Source: Pseudomonas sp. S31
GTDB lineage: Bacteria > Pseudomonadota > Gammaproteobacteria > Pseudomonadales > Pseudomonadaceae
DNA: 64,000 bases
Assembly (NCBI RefSeq): GCF_016648105.1
Contig: NZ_JACVVE010000018.1
Span: forward strand, 1 to 64,000
Direction: 5' to 3'
Shown here: piece by piece, positions 17,581 through 27,463 of the stretch
Position numbering within the stretch: position 1 is the first letter of the stretch
Layout: every line of letters starts with the position of its first letter
Translations under genes and position numbers: made by a program
Notes under the pieces: generated by a model
Told to the model about the DNA's origin: nothing
The model's database searches: none
What the model saw: only the letters and a program-made list of their open reading frames with translations

Positions 17581-17625
17581 TCCAGCGTTTGGGCGCGCAC
17601 TCTCACACGGGACGGGCAGGTTTGC

Positions 17626-19005
<1,380 letters not shown>

Positions 19006-19007
19006 GG

Positions 19008-20291
19008 TCACTCCACGAACAGGCAGGCAGGTTGTTCCAGCAGGCCGCGCACAGCCTGGATGAACAGGGCGGCATCCATGCCGTCGACCACCCGGTGGTC
19101 GAACGAACTGGACAGGTTCATCATCTTGCGCACCACGATCTGGCCATCGACCACCATGGGCCGCTCGACGATGCGGTTGACGCCGACGATCGCCACTTCC
19201 GGGGTGTTGACCACCGGCGTGCTGACGATACCGCCCAGGGCGCCGAGGCTGGTCAGGGTGATGGTCGAGCCGGACAGCTCTTCGCGGCTCGCCTTGTTGT
19301 TGCGTGCGGCGGTGGCCAGGCGCGAGATCTCGCCGGCATTGGCCCACAGGCTGGCGGCTTCGGCATGACGCAGCACCGGCACCATCAGGCCGTTGTCGCC
19401 TTGGGTGGCGATGCCCACGTGCACTGCGCCGTGGCGGGTGATGACCTGGGCTTCGTCGTCATAGGTGGCGTTGATCTGCGGGAAGTCGCGCAGGGCGACC
19501 ACCAGCGCACGCACCAGGAACGGCAACAGGGTCAGCTTGCCGCGGCTGTCGCCATGCTTGGCATTGAGCTGCTGGCGCAGGGCTTCGAGGGCGGTCACGT
19601 CGATTTCCTCGACGTAGCTGAAATGCGCCACCCGGCGCTTGGCATCCTGCATGCGCTGGGCGATCTTGCGGCGCAGGCCGATCACCGGCACCTGTTCGCT
19701 GTCGGTGCGCTTGGCATAGCCGCTGGGCGCTTGCCCGGCGTTGCTCTGCGGTTTGCTCATGAAGGCGTCGAGGTCTTCATGCAGGATACGCCCGGCAGGG
19801 CCGCTGCCATGCACATAGCGCAGCTCGATGCCGGCATCCAGGGCGCGCTTGCGCACCGCAGGCGAGGCCAGCGGCTTGTCGCCTGGCTGGCGCGGCACGA
19901 TCGGCGCGGCGACAGGCTCGGCCGGGGCCTGGTAGGCAGCCGCTTGTGGTTGTGGTTGCGCCTGTGGATGCGCCTGTAGCTTGCCGGCCTCGGCGGCAGG
20001 CGTTGCCTCGACCAGCTTGGCCTGTGGGATATCGACGTGGTTACCGCTGCCTTCGACCTCGATGCGGATCAGCTCGCTGCCCACCGCCATGACCTCTCCG
20101 GGCTGGCCACCCAGGGCCAGCACCTTGCCGCTGACCGGCGAGGGAATTTCCACGGTGGCCTTGTCGGTCATGACGTCGGCCACCACCTGGTCCTCGGCGA
20201 TGACATCGCCGACCTTGACGAACCACTCCACCAGTTCGACCTGGGCGATGCCTTCGCCAATGTCCGGCATCTTGATGACGTGTGTGCCCAT
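19008..20291 (-). CDS. bkdB: Branched-chain 2-oxoacid dehydrogenase E2, lipoamide acyltransferase
   Basis: 427 residues. The lipoyl domain covers about residues 3-80 with the lipoylated lysine in MTDKATVEIP (Lys44). An Ala/Pro/Gln-rich linker leads to the peripheral-subunit-binding domain (about 137-175, LASPAVRKRALDAGI). The catalytic acyltransferase domain ends in the SFDHRVVDGMDAALF motif with the active-site His. It forms the core of the complex that turns the 2-oxoacids of valine, leucine and isoleucine into acyl-CoAs. It directly abuts bkdA2. Confidence 0.95.
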   Translation of the reverse strand: MGTHVIKMPDIGEGIAQVELVEWFVKVGDVIAEDQVVADVMTDKATVEIPSPVSGKVLALGGQPGEVMAVGSELIRIEVEGSGNHVDIPQAKLVEATPAAEAGKLQAHPQAQPQPQAAAYQAPAEPVAAPIVPRQPGDKPLASPAVRKRALDAGIELRYVHGSGPAGRILHEDLDAFMSKPQSNAGQAPSGYAKRTDSEQVPVIGLRRKIAQRMQDAKRRVAHFSYVEEIDVTALEALRQQLNAKHGDSRGKLTLLPFLVRALVVALRDFPQINATYDDEAQVITRHGAVHVGIATQGDNGLMVPVLRHAEAASLWANAGEISRLATAARNNKASREELSGSTITLTSLGALGGIVSTPVVNTPEVAIVGVNRIVERPMVVDGQIVVRKMMNLSSSFDHRVVDGMDAALFIQAVRGLLEQPACLFVE

Positions 20292-21350
20292 TCAGACCTC
20301 CATGACCCGTTTCAATGCCGCGCCGACCCGCGCCGGCCCTGGGAAATAAGCCCATTCCTGGGCATGCGGGTAGGGGGTGTCCCAACCGGTGACGCGCTCG
20401 ATCGGCGCTTCGAGGTGATGGAAGCAGTGCTCCTGCACCAGCGCGACCAGCTCGGCGCCGAAGCCGCAGGTGCGCGTGGCTTCGTGCACCACCACGCAGC
20501 GGCCGGTCTTGCGCACCGAGTCGACGATGGTTTCCAGGTCGAGCGGCCACAGGCTGCGCAGGTCGATGACTTCGGCGTCGACGCCGCTTTCCTCGGCGGC
20601 CACCTGGGCCACGTAGACCGTGGTGCCGTAGGTCAGCACCGTGACGTCGTTGCCAGGGCGGGTGATCGCTGCCTTGTCCAGCGGCACCGTGTAGTAGCCA
20701 TCGGGTACGGCGCTTTGCGGGTGCTTGGCCCAGGGCGTCACGGGGCGGTCGTGGTGGCCGTCGAACGGGCCGTTGTACAGGCGCTTGGGTTCGAGGAAGA
20801 TCACCGGGTCGTCGCATTCGATCGAAGCGATCAGCAAGCCCTTGGCGTCATAGGGGTTGGACGGCATCACCGTGCGCAGGCCGCAGACCTGAGTGAACAT
20901 GGCCTCGGGGCTCTGGCTGTGGGTTTGGCCGCCATAGATACCGCCGCCGCAAGGCATGCGCAGGGTCAGTGGGGCGATGAACTCGCCGGCCGAGCGGTAG
21001 CGCAGGCGGGCAAGCTCGGAGACGATCTGGTCGGAGGCGGGGTAGAAGTAGTCGGCGAACTGGATTTCCACGACTGGGCGCAGGCCGTAGGCACCCATGC
21101 CCACGGCGGTGCCGACGATGCCGCTCTCGGAGATCGGCGCGTCGAACACCCGCGACTTGCCGTACTTGTTCTGCAAGCCTTCGGTGCAACGGAACACGCC
21201 GCCGAAGTAGCCGACGTCCTGGCCGTAGATCACCACGTTGTCGTCGCGCTCGAGCATGATGTCCATGGCCGAGCGCAGGGCCTGGATCATGGTCATGGTG
21301 GTGGTGGCCATGGCGGTTTCCGGGTTGATGGCGTTGGTGTGGTCGTTCAT
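20292..21350 (-). CDS. bkdA2: Branched-chain 2-oxoacid dehydrogenase E1 beta subunit
   Basis: 352 residues from the ATG at 21350. The P. putida protein, as I recall it, has 339 residues and starts at MATTTMTMI, which here would be 21311 and leaves 40 bases after bkdA1. Family features: EIQFADYFYPASDQI, GGGIYGGQTHSQSPEAMF, and the transketolase C-terminal domain (VVHEATRTCGFGAE). With bkdA1 it forms the thiamine-diphosphate-dependent decarboxylase. Confidence 0.94.
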   Translation of the reverse strand: MNDHTNAINPETAMATTTMTMIQALRSAMDIMLERDDNVVIYGQDVGYFGGVFRCTEGLQNKYGKSRVFDAPISESGIVGTAVGMGAYGLRPVVEIQFADYFYPASDQIVSELARLRYRSAGEFIAPLTLRMPCGGGIYGGQTHSQSPEAMFTQVCGLRTVMPSNPYDAKGLLIASIECDDPVIFLEPKRLYNGPFDGHHDRPVTPWAKHPQSAVPDGYYTVPLDKAAITRPGNDVTVLTYGTTVYVAQVAAEESGVDAEVIDLRSLWPLDLETIVDSVRKTGRCVVVHEATRTCGFGAELVALVQEHCFHHLEAPIERVTGWDTPYPHAQEWAYFPGPARVGAALKRVMEV

Positions 21351-21351
21351 C

Positions 21352-22584
21352 TCAAACCCCCAGTTCCTGGCGCTGGCGGCGCAGGTGGTCGGGCATGTCC
21401 TTGTACACGTCCTCGAACATCGAGGCAGCGCTTGGGATGTGGCCGTTGGCAAGGGTGCCGTACTGCTCGGCTTCCTTCTGCGCGGCGACCACTGCGGCTT
21501 CGAGCTCGGCGGTGGTGGCCTGGTGTTCTTCCTCGGACCAGTGGCCGATGTTGATCAGGTGCTGCTTCAGGCGGGCGATCGGGTCGCCCAGCGGGAAGTG
21601 GCTCCAGTCGTCGGCGGGGCGGTACTTGGATGGGTCGTCGGAGGTCGAGTGCGGGCCGGCGCGGTAGGTGACCCATTCGATCAGCGTTGGCCCCAGGCCC
21701 CGGCGGGCGCGCTCGGCGGCCCAGCGCGAGGCGGCGTAGACGGCGACGAAGTCGTTGCCGTCTACCCGCAGCGAGGCAATCCCGCAGCCCACGCCACGGC
21801 CGGCGAAGGTGGTGGCTTCACCGCCGGCGATGGCCTGGAAGGTAGAGATCGCCCACTGGTTGTTGACCACGTTGAGGATCACCGGCGCGCGGTAGACGTG
21901 GGCGAAGGTCAGGGCGGTGTGGAAGTCCGACTCGGCGGTGGCGCCATCGCCGATCCAGGCCGAGGCGATCTTGGTATCGCCCTTGATGGCCGAAGCCATG
22001 GCCCAGCCGACCGCCTGTACGAACTGGGTCGCCAGGTTGCCGCTGATGGTGAAGAAACCGGCCTCACGCACCGAGTACATGATCGGCAGCTGGCGGCCCT
22101 TGAGCGGGTCGCGTTCGTTGGACAGCAGCTGGCAGATCATCTCCACCAGCGACACGTCGCGGGCCATGAGGATGCTCTGCTGGCGATAGGTGGGGAAGCA
22201 CATGTCGCTGCGGTTGAGCGCCAGGGCCTGGGCGCTGCCGATGGCTTCCTCGCCCAGGCTCTGCATGTAGAAGGACATCTTCTTCTGACGCTGGGCGACT
22301 ACCATGCGGCTGTCGAAGATCCGCGTCTTGAGCATGGCGCGCATGCCCTGGCGGAGGATCTGCGGGGCGATGTCCTCGGCCCACGGGCCCAGGGCGTTGC
22401 CTTGCGCATCGAGCACGCGGACCAGGCTGTTGGACAGGTCGGCGGTGTCGGCGGCATCGACGTCGATCGGAGGTTTGCGCACTTGGCCCGCGTCGTTGAG
22501 GCGCAAGTAGGTGAAATCGGTCTGGCAGCCTGGCCGGCCGGTGGGCTCGGGCACATGCAAACGCAGGGGGGCGTACTCGTTCAT
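21352..22584 (-). CDS. bkdA1: Branched-chain 2-oxoacid dehydrogenase E1 alpha subunit
   Basis: 410 residues, the known length of the P. putida subunit. The thiamine-diphosphate motif GDGATAESDFH through VVNNQWAIST is complete, as is the phosphorylation-loop-like segment YRAGPHSTSDDPSKYR found in mitochondrial E1 alpha. First gene of bkdA1-bkdA2-bkdB-lpdV, divergent from its activator bkdR. It decarboxylates branched 2-oxoacids and passes the acyl group to the lipoamide on BkdB. Confidence 0.95.
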   Translation of the reverse strand: MNEYAPLRLHVPEPTGRPGCQTDFTYLRLNDAGQVRKPPIDVDAADTADLSNSLVRVLDAQGNALGPWAEDIAPQILRQGMRAMLKTRIFDSRMVVAQRQKKMSFYMQSLGEEAIGSAQALALNRSDMCFPTYRQQSILMARDVSLVEMICQLLSNERDPLKGRQLPIMYSVREAGFFTISGNLATQFVQAVGWAMASAIKGDTKIASAWIGDGATAESDFHTALTFAHVYRAPVILNVVNNQWAISTFQAIAGGEATTFAGRGVGCGIASLRVDGNDFVAVYAASRWAAERARRGLGPTLIEWVTYRAGPHSTSDDPSKYRPADDWSHFPLGDPIARLKQHLINIGHWSEEEHQATTAELEAAVVAAQKEAEQYGTLANGHIPSAASMFEDVYKDMPDHLRRQRQELGV

Positions 22585-22781
22585 GCTTTTTACGCTCGCT
22601 CGGATGTTGTTTTTGTGAGCACTGAAGCGGTCGCTGCTGGCTGCCGGCTCGTGACCAGCAGGTCAGCGTTGATTACATCTTAGAGGGACGGGCGGAGAAT
22701 TTTTCTCTCAAGTTGATTGCCTTTGGCTGACAGCCCAGATAAACATTCCTCATAACCACAAAAAACCGGTGAATTTGTCTC
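22585..22781. promoter_or_regulatory. bkdA1-bkdR divergent control region
   Basis: About 200 bases between the operon and its regulator. In P. putida BkdR binds this interval, activates bkdA1 and represses its own gene. I see no clean consensus promoter or simple repeat here, which fits an activator-dependent promoter. Confidence 0.6.
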
Positions 22782-23267
22782 ATGCGTAAGCTCGACCGTA
22801 CCGATATCGGCATTCTCAACAGCCTGCAGGACAACGCCCGCATCACCAACGCGGAGCTGGCGCGCTCGGTGAACCTCTCGCCGACCCCGTGTTTCAACCG
22901 GGTCAAGGCCATGGAGGAGCTGGGGGTGATCCGCCAGCAGGTGACGCTGTTGTCGCCCGAGGTACTGGGGTTGGATGTGAATGTGTTCATTCATGTGAGC
23001 TTGGAGAAACAGGTCGAGCAATCGTTGCATCGGTTCGAGGAAGAGATCGCCGAGCGGCCCGAGGTGATGGAGTGTTACCTGATGACTGGCGATCCGGACT
23101 ACCTGCTGCGGGTGCTGTTGCCGAGCATTCAGGCGCTGGAGCGGTTTCTCGACTACCTGACGCGGTTGCCTGGGGTGGCCAACATTCGTTCGAGTTTTGC
23201 CTTGAAGCAGGTGCGCTACAAGACGGCGTTGCCGTTGCCGGCCAATGGGATGACGTTGCGCGAATAA
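22782..23267 (+). CDS. bkdR: Lrp/AsnC-type activator BkdR
   Basis: 161 residues, the known BkdR length. N-terminal winged helix (LDRTDIGILNSLQDNARI, then NAELARSVNLSPTPCFNRVK) and a C-terminal RAM domain (VMECYLMTGDPDYLLRVL). Lrp-type octamers bind DNA and sense amino acids; BkdR responds to branched-chain amino acids and activates the divergent bkd operon. Confidence 0.94.
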   Translation: MRKLDRTDIGILNSLQDNARITNAELARSVNLSPTPCFNRVKAMEELGVIRQQVTLLSPEVLGLDVNVFIHVSLEKQVEQSLHRFEEEIAERPEVMECYLMTGDPDYLLRVLLPSIQALERFLDYLTRLPGVANIRSSFALKQVRYKTALPLPANGMTLRE

Positions 23268-23415
23268 GCCGGCTCAGGCCTGATCGCGACACAACCGCTA
23301 CTGGACGCGCCCTTGCCCGGTTATTTTGCCGGGCAGGGCCTGCAACGCCAGCGATTTGCTTTTATGCTTGCCTGCAACCCAACCCGCCACCTGACCAGGG
23401 AGCCTCGCGGGACGT

Positions 23416-24759
23416 ATGCGAAACATCTGGAAGTCTTTTCGCTCGCTGTACTTTGCCGCCCTGATGATGCTGATCGGTTCGGGTTTGTTGAGTACCTACC
23501 TGGCGCTGCGGCTCGCGGCCGAAAACGTCAACAGCCTGTGGGTCGGTGCACTGATGGCGGCCAACTATTTCGGCCTGGCGGTCGGTGGCAAGGTCGGCCA
23601 CCGCCTGATCGCTCGGGTCGGGCACATCCGTGCGTATGCCACCTGTGCCGGCATCGTCGGCGCTGCGGTGCTCGGCCATGGCCTGAGCGACTGGCTGCCG
23701 GCGTGGGTCGGGCTGCGGATGATCGTCGGCCTGGGCATGATGTGCCAGTACATGGTCATCGAGAGCTGGCTCAACGAGCAGGCCGATGCCAAGCAGCGTG
23801 GGGCGGTGTTCAGCGGCTACATGATCGCCTCGTACCTGGGCCTGGTGCTCGGCCAGCTGATTCTGGTGGTGCATCCCCAGCTCGGCCCGGAACTGCTGAT
23901 GCTGGTGGCCATGTGCTTCGCCCTGTGCCTGGTGCCGGTGGCGATGACCCGGCGTATCCACCCGGCGCCTTTGCGCCCGGCGCCGATGGAGCCGAAGTTC
24001 TTCATCAAGCGCGTGCCGCAGTCGTTGAGCACGGTGCTCGGCTCGGGGCTGATCGTCGGTTCGTTCTACGGCCTGGCGCCGCTGTATGCCTCCAGCCAGG
24101 GCTTGCCCACCTCGCAGGTAGGCCTGTTCATGGGCACTTGCATCTTCGCCGGGCTGGTGGTGCAGTGGCCGCTGGGCTGGTTGTCCGACCGCTACGACCG
24201 CGCGGTACTGATCCGCAGCGTGGCGTTGGGCCTGGCGTTGGCCTCGGCGCCGCTGGCGATCCTGCCCAGCGTGCCGCTGGAGCTGCTGTTCGGCATCGGC
24301 TTCGTCATCTCGCTGTTGCAGTTTTGCCTGTATCCGCTGGCGGTGGCGTTTTCCAACGACCATGTGGAAAGCGAGCGACGCGTCTCGCTGACGGCCATGC
24401 TGCTGGTGACCTACGGCGTCGGCGCCTGTATCGGGCCATTGGCGGCAGGTGTGCTGATGAAGTACCTCGGGCCGCAGATGCTGTATGCCTTCTTCGTGTT
24501 CTTCGCCCTGGTGCTGGTCTGGCGCATCCGGCCCAAGGCGGTCACCGGCCTGCACCAGGTGGACGACGCGCCGCTGGGCCACGTGGCCATGCCGGCCGCC
24601 GGTTCGCCACTGTCTGCGGCGCTCGACCCGCGGGTCGACGAGCAGACCGTGCAGGACGTGATGCAATCGCCGGTGGCGGCGGAGGATACCGAAGAACCCG
24701 ATCAGGCCGAGCCGGCTGGCGAGGATCAGGCGCAGGATGAGATCAGCAGAACGGTTTGA
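23416..24759 (+). CDS. MFS transporter, YcaD-like
   Basis: 447 residues. About 12 membrane segments end near residue 372; a polar acidic tail of roughly 70 residues follows (PVAAEDTEEPDQAEPAGEDQ), presumably cytosolic. Motifs: MVIESWLNEQA and GWLSDRYDRAVLIRS, as in the YcaD group. The substrate is unknown. Monocistronic, ended by a hairpin at 24783-24805, convergent with flgZ. Confidence 0.82.
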   Translation: MRNIWKSFRSLYFAALMMLIGSGLLSTYLALRLAAENVNSLWVGALMAANYFGLAVGGKVGHRLIARVGHIRAYATCAGIVGAAVLGHGLSDWLPAWVGLRMIVGLGMMCQYMVIESWLNEQADAKQRGAVFSGYMIASYLGLVLGQLILVVHPQLGPELLMLVAMCFALCLVPVAMTRRIHPAPLRPAPMEPKFFIKRVPQSLSTVLGSGLIVGSFYGLAPLYASSQGLPTSQVGLFMGTCIFAGLVVQWPLGWLSDRYDRAVLIRSVALGLALASAPLAILPSVPLELLFGIGFVISLLQFCLYPLAVAFSNDHVESERRVSLTAMLLVTYGVGACIGPLAAGVLMKYLGPQMLYAFFVFFALVLVWRIRPKAVTGLHQVDDAPLGHVAMPAAGSPLSAALDPRVDEQTVQDVMQSPVAAEDTEEPDQAEPAGEDQAQDEISRTV

Positions 24760-24782
24760 GGTCAGGAGCGGCCAGACATGAA

Positions 24783-24806
24783 AACGCCACCCTGTGGGTG
24801 GCGTTG
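24783..24806. terminator. Hairpin between the MFS gene and flgZ
   Basis: AACGCCACCC / GGGTGGCGTT with a three-base loop. The T tract is short on both strands. It lies between two convergent genes, so it probably works in both directions. Confidence 0.7.
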
Positions 24807-24823
24807 ATGCATCTACCAGGCGC

Positions 24824-25567
24824 TCAGTAATCGTCTTTGTCGAACCGTCGCGCTTCGCGCTGCAGTTGGTAGACCAGGCTCTCGACCTTGCGCTGGGCCT
24901 GGCCGTTGAGGTTGTGGAAGCGCACGCCGGCGAAGGTGGTGTTGATGCGTTCCTCGAAGTGCAGGTGGCGCAGCTCGACCATGATGTCGGTCAGGCCCAG
25001 CGGGTTGCCGGCCTTGAAACGCTCGTAGACCTGGCCCAGTTGCAGGCGCTCTTCGACATTGCCCTCGAAACGCAGCTTGCAGCCGGTGGCGGAAATGTCC
25101 AGCAGCTTGCCGCGCAGTGCGCCATTGCCCTTGAGGTGGGTGCCGTCGAGGATGATGTCGAGCAGTTGCGACAGCTTCAGCGCCGCGCGGAAGGCGTTGC
25201 GGCGCTGGTGGTAGGTCATTTCCTCGGGCAGGCCGCCGCGGTAGCTGCGGTGGCCGTCGATTTCGGTGATCTTCAGCTCGGAGTGGCATTCCCAGGCGAT
25301 ACGCACGCCATCGTGGAAGCCTTCGACGCGGAACGGCTCGCCGTTCTCGATGAATTTTTCACCGTCGCGCGGGATCAGTTCGTCCAGCGCCAGGGTATTG
25401 GTGTCGCGGTCTACATGCACCACGTAGCTCTGGAACCGCTGGCTGCGCTCGGGGAAGGTGATGATCAGCGGATCATGGCTATCCATCAATTGGCGCAGGT
25501 TAGCCACGATCTCCAAAGGAGTGGTAAGCACCTTTGGCGGCTGCGGGGCATCGGTTTCATTGAACAC
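24824..25567 (-). CDS. flgZ: Flagellar brake protein with PilZ domain (YcgR/FlgZ)
   Basis: 247 residues. N-terminal YcgR domain (about 10-115) and C-terminal PilZ domain with the c-di-GMP motifs RRNAFR (RxxxR, 123-127) and DISATG (157-162). On binding c-di-GMP such proteins slow the flagellar motor. The start is GTG with GGAGAG upstream. It follows flgN on the same strand, as in other pseudomonads where flgM-flgN-flgZ are transcribed together from a FliA promoter. Confidence 0.9.
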   Translation of the reverse strand: MFNETDAPQPPKVLTTPLEIVANLRQLMDSHDPLIITFPERSQRFQSYVVHVDRDTNTLALDELIPRDGEKFIENGEPFRVEGFHDGVRIAWECHSELKITEIDGHRSYRGGLPEEMTYHQRRNAFRAALKLSQLLDIILDGTHLKGNGALRGKLLDISATGCKLRFEGNVEERLQLGQVYERFKAGNPLGLTDIMVELRHLHFEERINTTFAGVRFHNLNGQAQRKVESLVYQLQREARRFDKDDY

Positions 25568-25648
25568 GGGTTATCACTCTCCAGGCAAAAACGACACACG
25601 CAAGTAACGGCATTTTGCCAGTATGTTCCGTGCCTTGAATAGGAAAAA

Positions 25649-26116
25649 TCACACCTGGCTGAGCGCCCGGGGCTTGGCCAGTAGGGAAGTGGCACCACGG
25701 CTGTTATAGAGCGATGGCGCATCGCCCCCCATCAGGACTCGAATCTGATTGGCCGTGGCATTCTGTTGAACCTGAATGATCTTGCCATTGGTCACGTTGA
25801 CTTTCTGGCAGGCGTCCATCAGCTCGCTGAGCATTTCCAGGCGTTCGAGCATGATCTTGCCATTAGGCGATTTTGCCGCGACGGCTTGTACGCCGGCGTG
25901 ATCGGCGCTGTGGCCGAGGCTCGTAAGCAATTGTCTACGCCGCTGCCCATGCTGTTCGAGCAGGATGATCAGGGACTGCTTGCGCGCCAGGATTTGCTCC
26001 AGCAGGGGCATGTTGCGCCCGTGCAGGGCGACCGATTCCTGGTTCAGAAGGTCAAGCAACTCCTGCATGGGGGCAAGGTCGTGTTCGATCAGTTGCAGCA
26101 GCGTAGTGTCGTGCAT
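25649..26116 (-). CDS. flgN: Flagellar export chaperone FlgN
   Basis: 155 residues, nearly all helical, with the pattern of FlgN (LLQLIEHDLAPMQELLDLL near the N-terminus and NVTNGKIIQVQQNATANQIRVL near the C-terminus, followed by YNSRG). It is the cytosolic chaperone for the hook-filament junction proteins FlgK and FlgL. Between flgM and flgZ. Confidence 0.9.
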   Translation of the reverse strand: MHDTTLLQLIEHDLAPMQELLDLLNQESVALHGRNMPLLEQILARKQSLIILLEQHGQRRRQLLTSLGHSADHAGVQAVAAKSPNGKIMLERLEMLSELMDACQKVNVTNGKIIQVQQNATANQIRVLMGGDAPSLYNSRGATSLLAKPRALSQV

Positions 26117-26162
26117 GGCTAACTCTTGGTTCTAGCGTCCGTGAAGCCAGCGCGCCTACAGG

Positions 26163-26477
26163 TCAGCGCTGGGCTTCGAAATCAAGCAGCTTGCTGGCGA
26201 CCCGGTCGGCGTCGACCTTGTAGCTGCCGTCGGCGATCGCCTGTTTCAACTCGGCCACGCGGGCGCTGTTGACTACCGGCTGATCGCGCAGCTTGTCGGT
26301 GACCTGCTGCAACTGCTGGGCCTCTGGGCTCAGGTGTACCGATTCTCCGCTGGTGCTGGCGGTCTTGCTGGCCTCGACGGTTTCGCCGGTCTTTTCGGCG
26401 TTGCCGGAGGCGCTGTTGCCGCGCACGCCGCCCGTGATGGACGGAGAATTATTCAAACGACTGATGTCGATGACCAT
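26163..26477 (-). CDS. flgM: Anti-sigma28 factor FlgM
   Basis: 104 residues. The C-terminal half, which binds FliA, has the family pattern VHLSPEAQQLQQ, then ARVAELKQAIADGSYKVDADRVASKLLDFE. The N-terminal half is low-complexity and disordered, as usual. The ATG at 26477 gives a normal length; the upstream extension lies over the FliA promoter and is not coding. FlgM holds FliA until it is exported through the finished hook. Confidence 0.92.
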   Translation of the reverse strand: MVIDISRLNNSPSITGGVRGNSASGNAEKTGETVEASKTASTSGESVHLSPEAQQLQQVTDKLRDQPVVNSARVAELKQAIADGSYKVDADRVASKLLDFEAQR

Positions 26478-26514
26478 GATGAGAAAACCTCTGGGTATTG
26501 GGACGCTTGCCTTG

Positions 26515-26541
26515 TTTTCGGCCAACCCGAAAGAAACTTTA
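26515..26541 (-). promoter_or_regulatory. Sigma28 (FliA) promoter of flgM-flgN-flgZ
   Basis: On the minus strand TAAAGTTT, 11 bases, GCCGAAAA. The -35 is a perfect match and the -10 matches GCCGATAA at 7 of 8. The expected transcript start is about 30 bases before the flgM ATG. This gives the known feedback loop: FliA drives its own inhibitor. Confidence 0.82.
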
Positions 26542-26630
26542 GCGGCAAATGCATTGCCGCCTGTCAGACGGCGAGCGGTCCCACGTATCGACACAGTTTA
26601 GGAAAAGCGGTTCCCCGCCGCCAGCCCTCT

Positions 26631-27383
26631 CTACATGGCGACCTCGACTTGGCCCGGGCCGGTGACCCGGGCCTTGATCACCCGCTTGGAATTGAGGTTG
26701 CGTACCCGGATCTGCTCGCTCAGGCCGCCTTTGCTCAGGGCTTCGCCGGGCATGCGCACGCTCAGGCTGCCACTGTGGGCGATGATCACCACATGGTCGC
26801 CCTTGCGCACCACCTCGGCCTGCTCCAGGTGCTGCGGGGTCAGTATCTGGTCGATCACCGTGGGGCGCAGCATCTTCATGCCAAGGGCCTGGTCCAGCGC
26901 AGTCAGGTAACCCTGGGTCAGGGTACCGACATCGCGTTCGCGCATGGCCACGTCGCCTTCGCCGATCACGTTTTCCCGCTTCAGCGGCCGCGTCACCACC
27001 ACCACGTCGCGGAACAGCCGCACGGTGGCCGGGACGAACACCGTCCACGGCGCGCTGCTGTCACAGCGTACCCGTACCGTCACCCGGCCGATGGGCGTGC
27101 CGCTGCCTTCGAGCGACGCGTCGAGTTGCTGGCTGCACAGCGGCATGCGCAGGCGTGGATCCAGCGGGTTGACCTGGATCTCGTAGCGCCCTTCGGTCTG
27201 GGTGGTCGCCAGATAATCCTCGACGGTGAATTCAAGAAACCCCTGGGTGACACCGATAAGCTGTTCAGGCAAGGTGAACGCGACCGCCAGCGTGCGGCCG
27301 GCGCAAGCCAGCAGGCACAGTGCGGCCAGCGAGCCGCACAGCGCGCGCGTCAATCGTCGGGAAAATGTCGTTTTCGTGTACAT
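26631..27383 (-). CDS. flgA: Flagellar P-ring assembly chaperone FlgA
   Basis: About 250 residues. An N-terminal signal peptide (a hydrophobic run ending near LAVAF) and a C-terminal SAF-like domain (VVRKGDHVVIIAHSGSLSVRMPG, then IRVRNLNSKRVIKARVTGPG) mark periplasmic FlgA, which assists P-ring (FlgI) assembly. The start is the ATG at 27383; further in-frame starts upstream would extend it without support. A sigma54 signature ends only about 12 bases before this ATG, so the start may be leaderless or placed slightly too far upstream. Confidence 0.88.
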   Translation of the reverse strand: MYTKTTFSRRLTRALCGSLAALCLLACAGRTLAVAFTLPEQLIGVTQGFLEFTVEDYLATTQTEGRYEIQVNPLDPRLRMPLCSQQLDASLEGSGTPIGRVTVRVRCDSSAPWTVFVPATVRLFRDVVVVTRPLKRENVIGEGDVAMRERDVGTLTQGYLTALDQALGMKMLRPTVIDQILTPQHLEQAEVVRKGDHVVIIAHSGSLSVRMPGEALSKGGLSEQIRVRNLNSKRVIKARVTGPGQVEVAM

Positions 27384-27388
27384 GGCGC

Positions 27389-27415
27389 TCAAAAAAGCAA
27401 AGCCCGTGCCGACTC
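27389..27415 (+). promoter_or_regulatory. Probable sigma28 (FliA) promoter of cheV-cheR
   Basis: TCAAAAAA, 11 bases, GCCGACTC. The -10 has GCCGA; the -35 keeps TCAA, common in Pseudomonas FliA promoters. The predicted transcript starts about 42 bases before the cheV ATG. In P. aeruginosa cheVR belong to the FliA class, as I recall. It overlaps the flgA sigma54 signature on the other strand. Confidence 0.5.
27396..27411 (-). promoter_or_regulatory. Sigma54 promoter signature upstream of flgA
   Basis: On the minus strand CGGCACGGGCTTTGCT: GG and GC separated by ten bases, matching TGGCACG-N4-TTGC. In P. aeruginosa flgA is an RpoN/FleQ-dependent gene. The expected transcript start is at about 27385, next to the proposed ATG. 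Confidence 0.6.
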
Positions 27416-27463
27416 GGTATCGAGTGGCTATAAAAACGGGCTGATTCAAAAAAGGAGTCTGGC

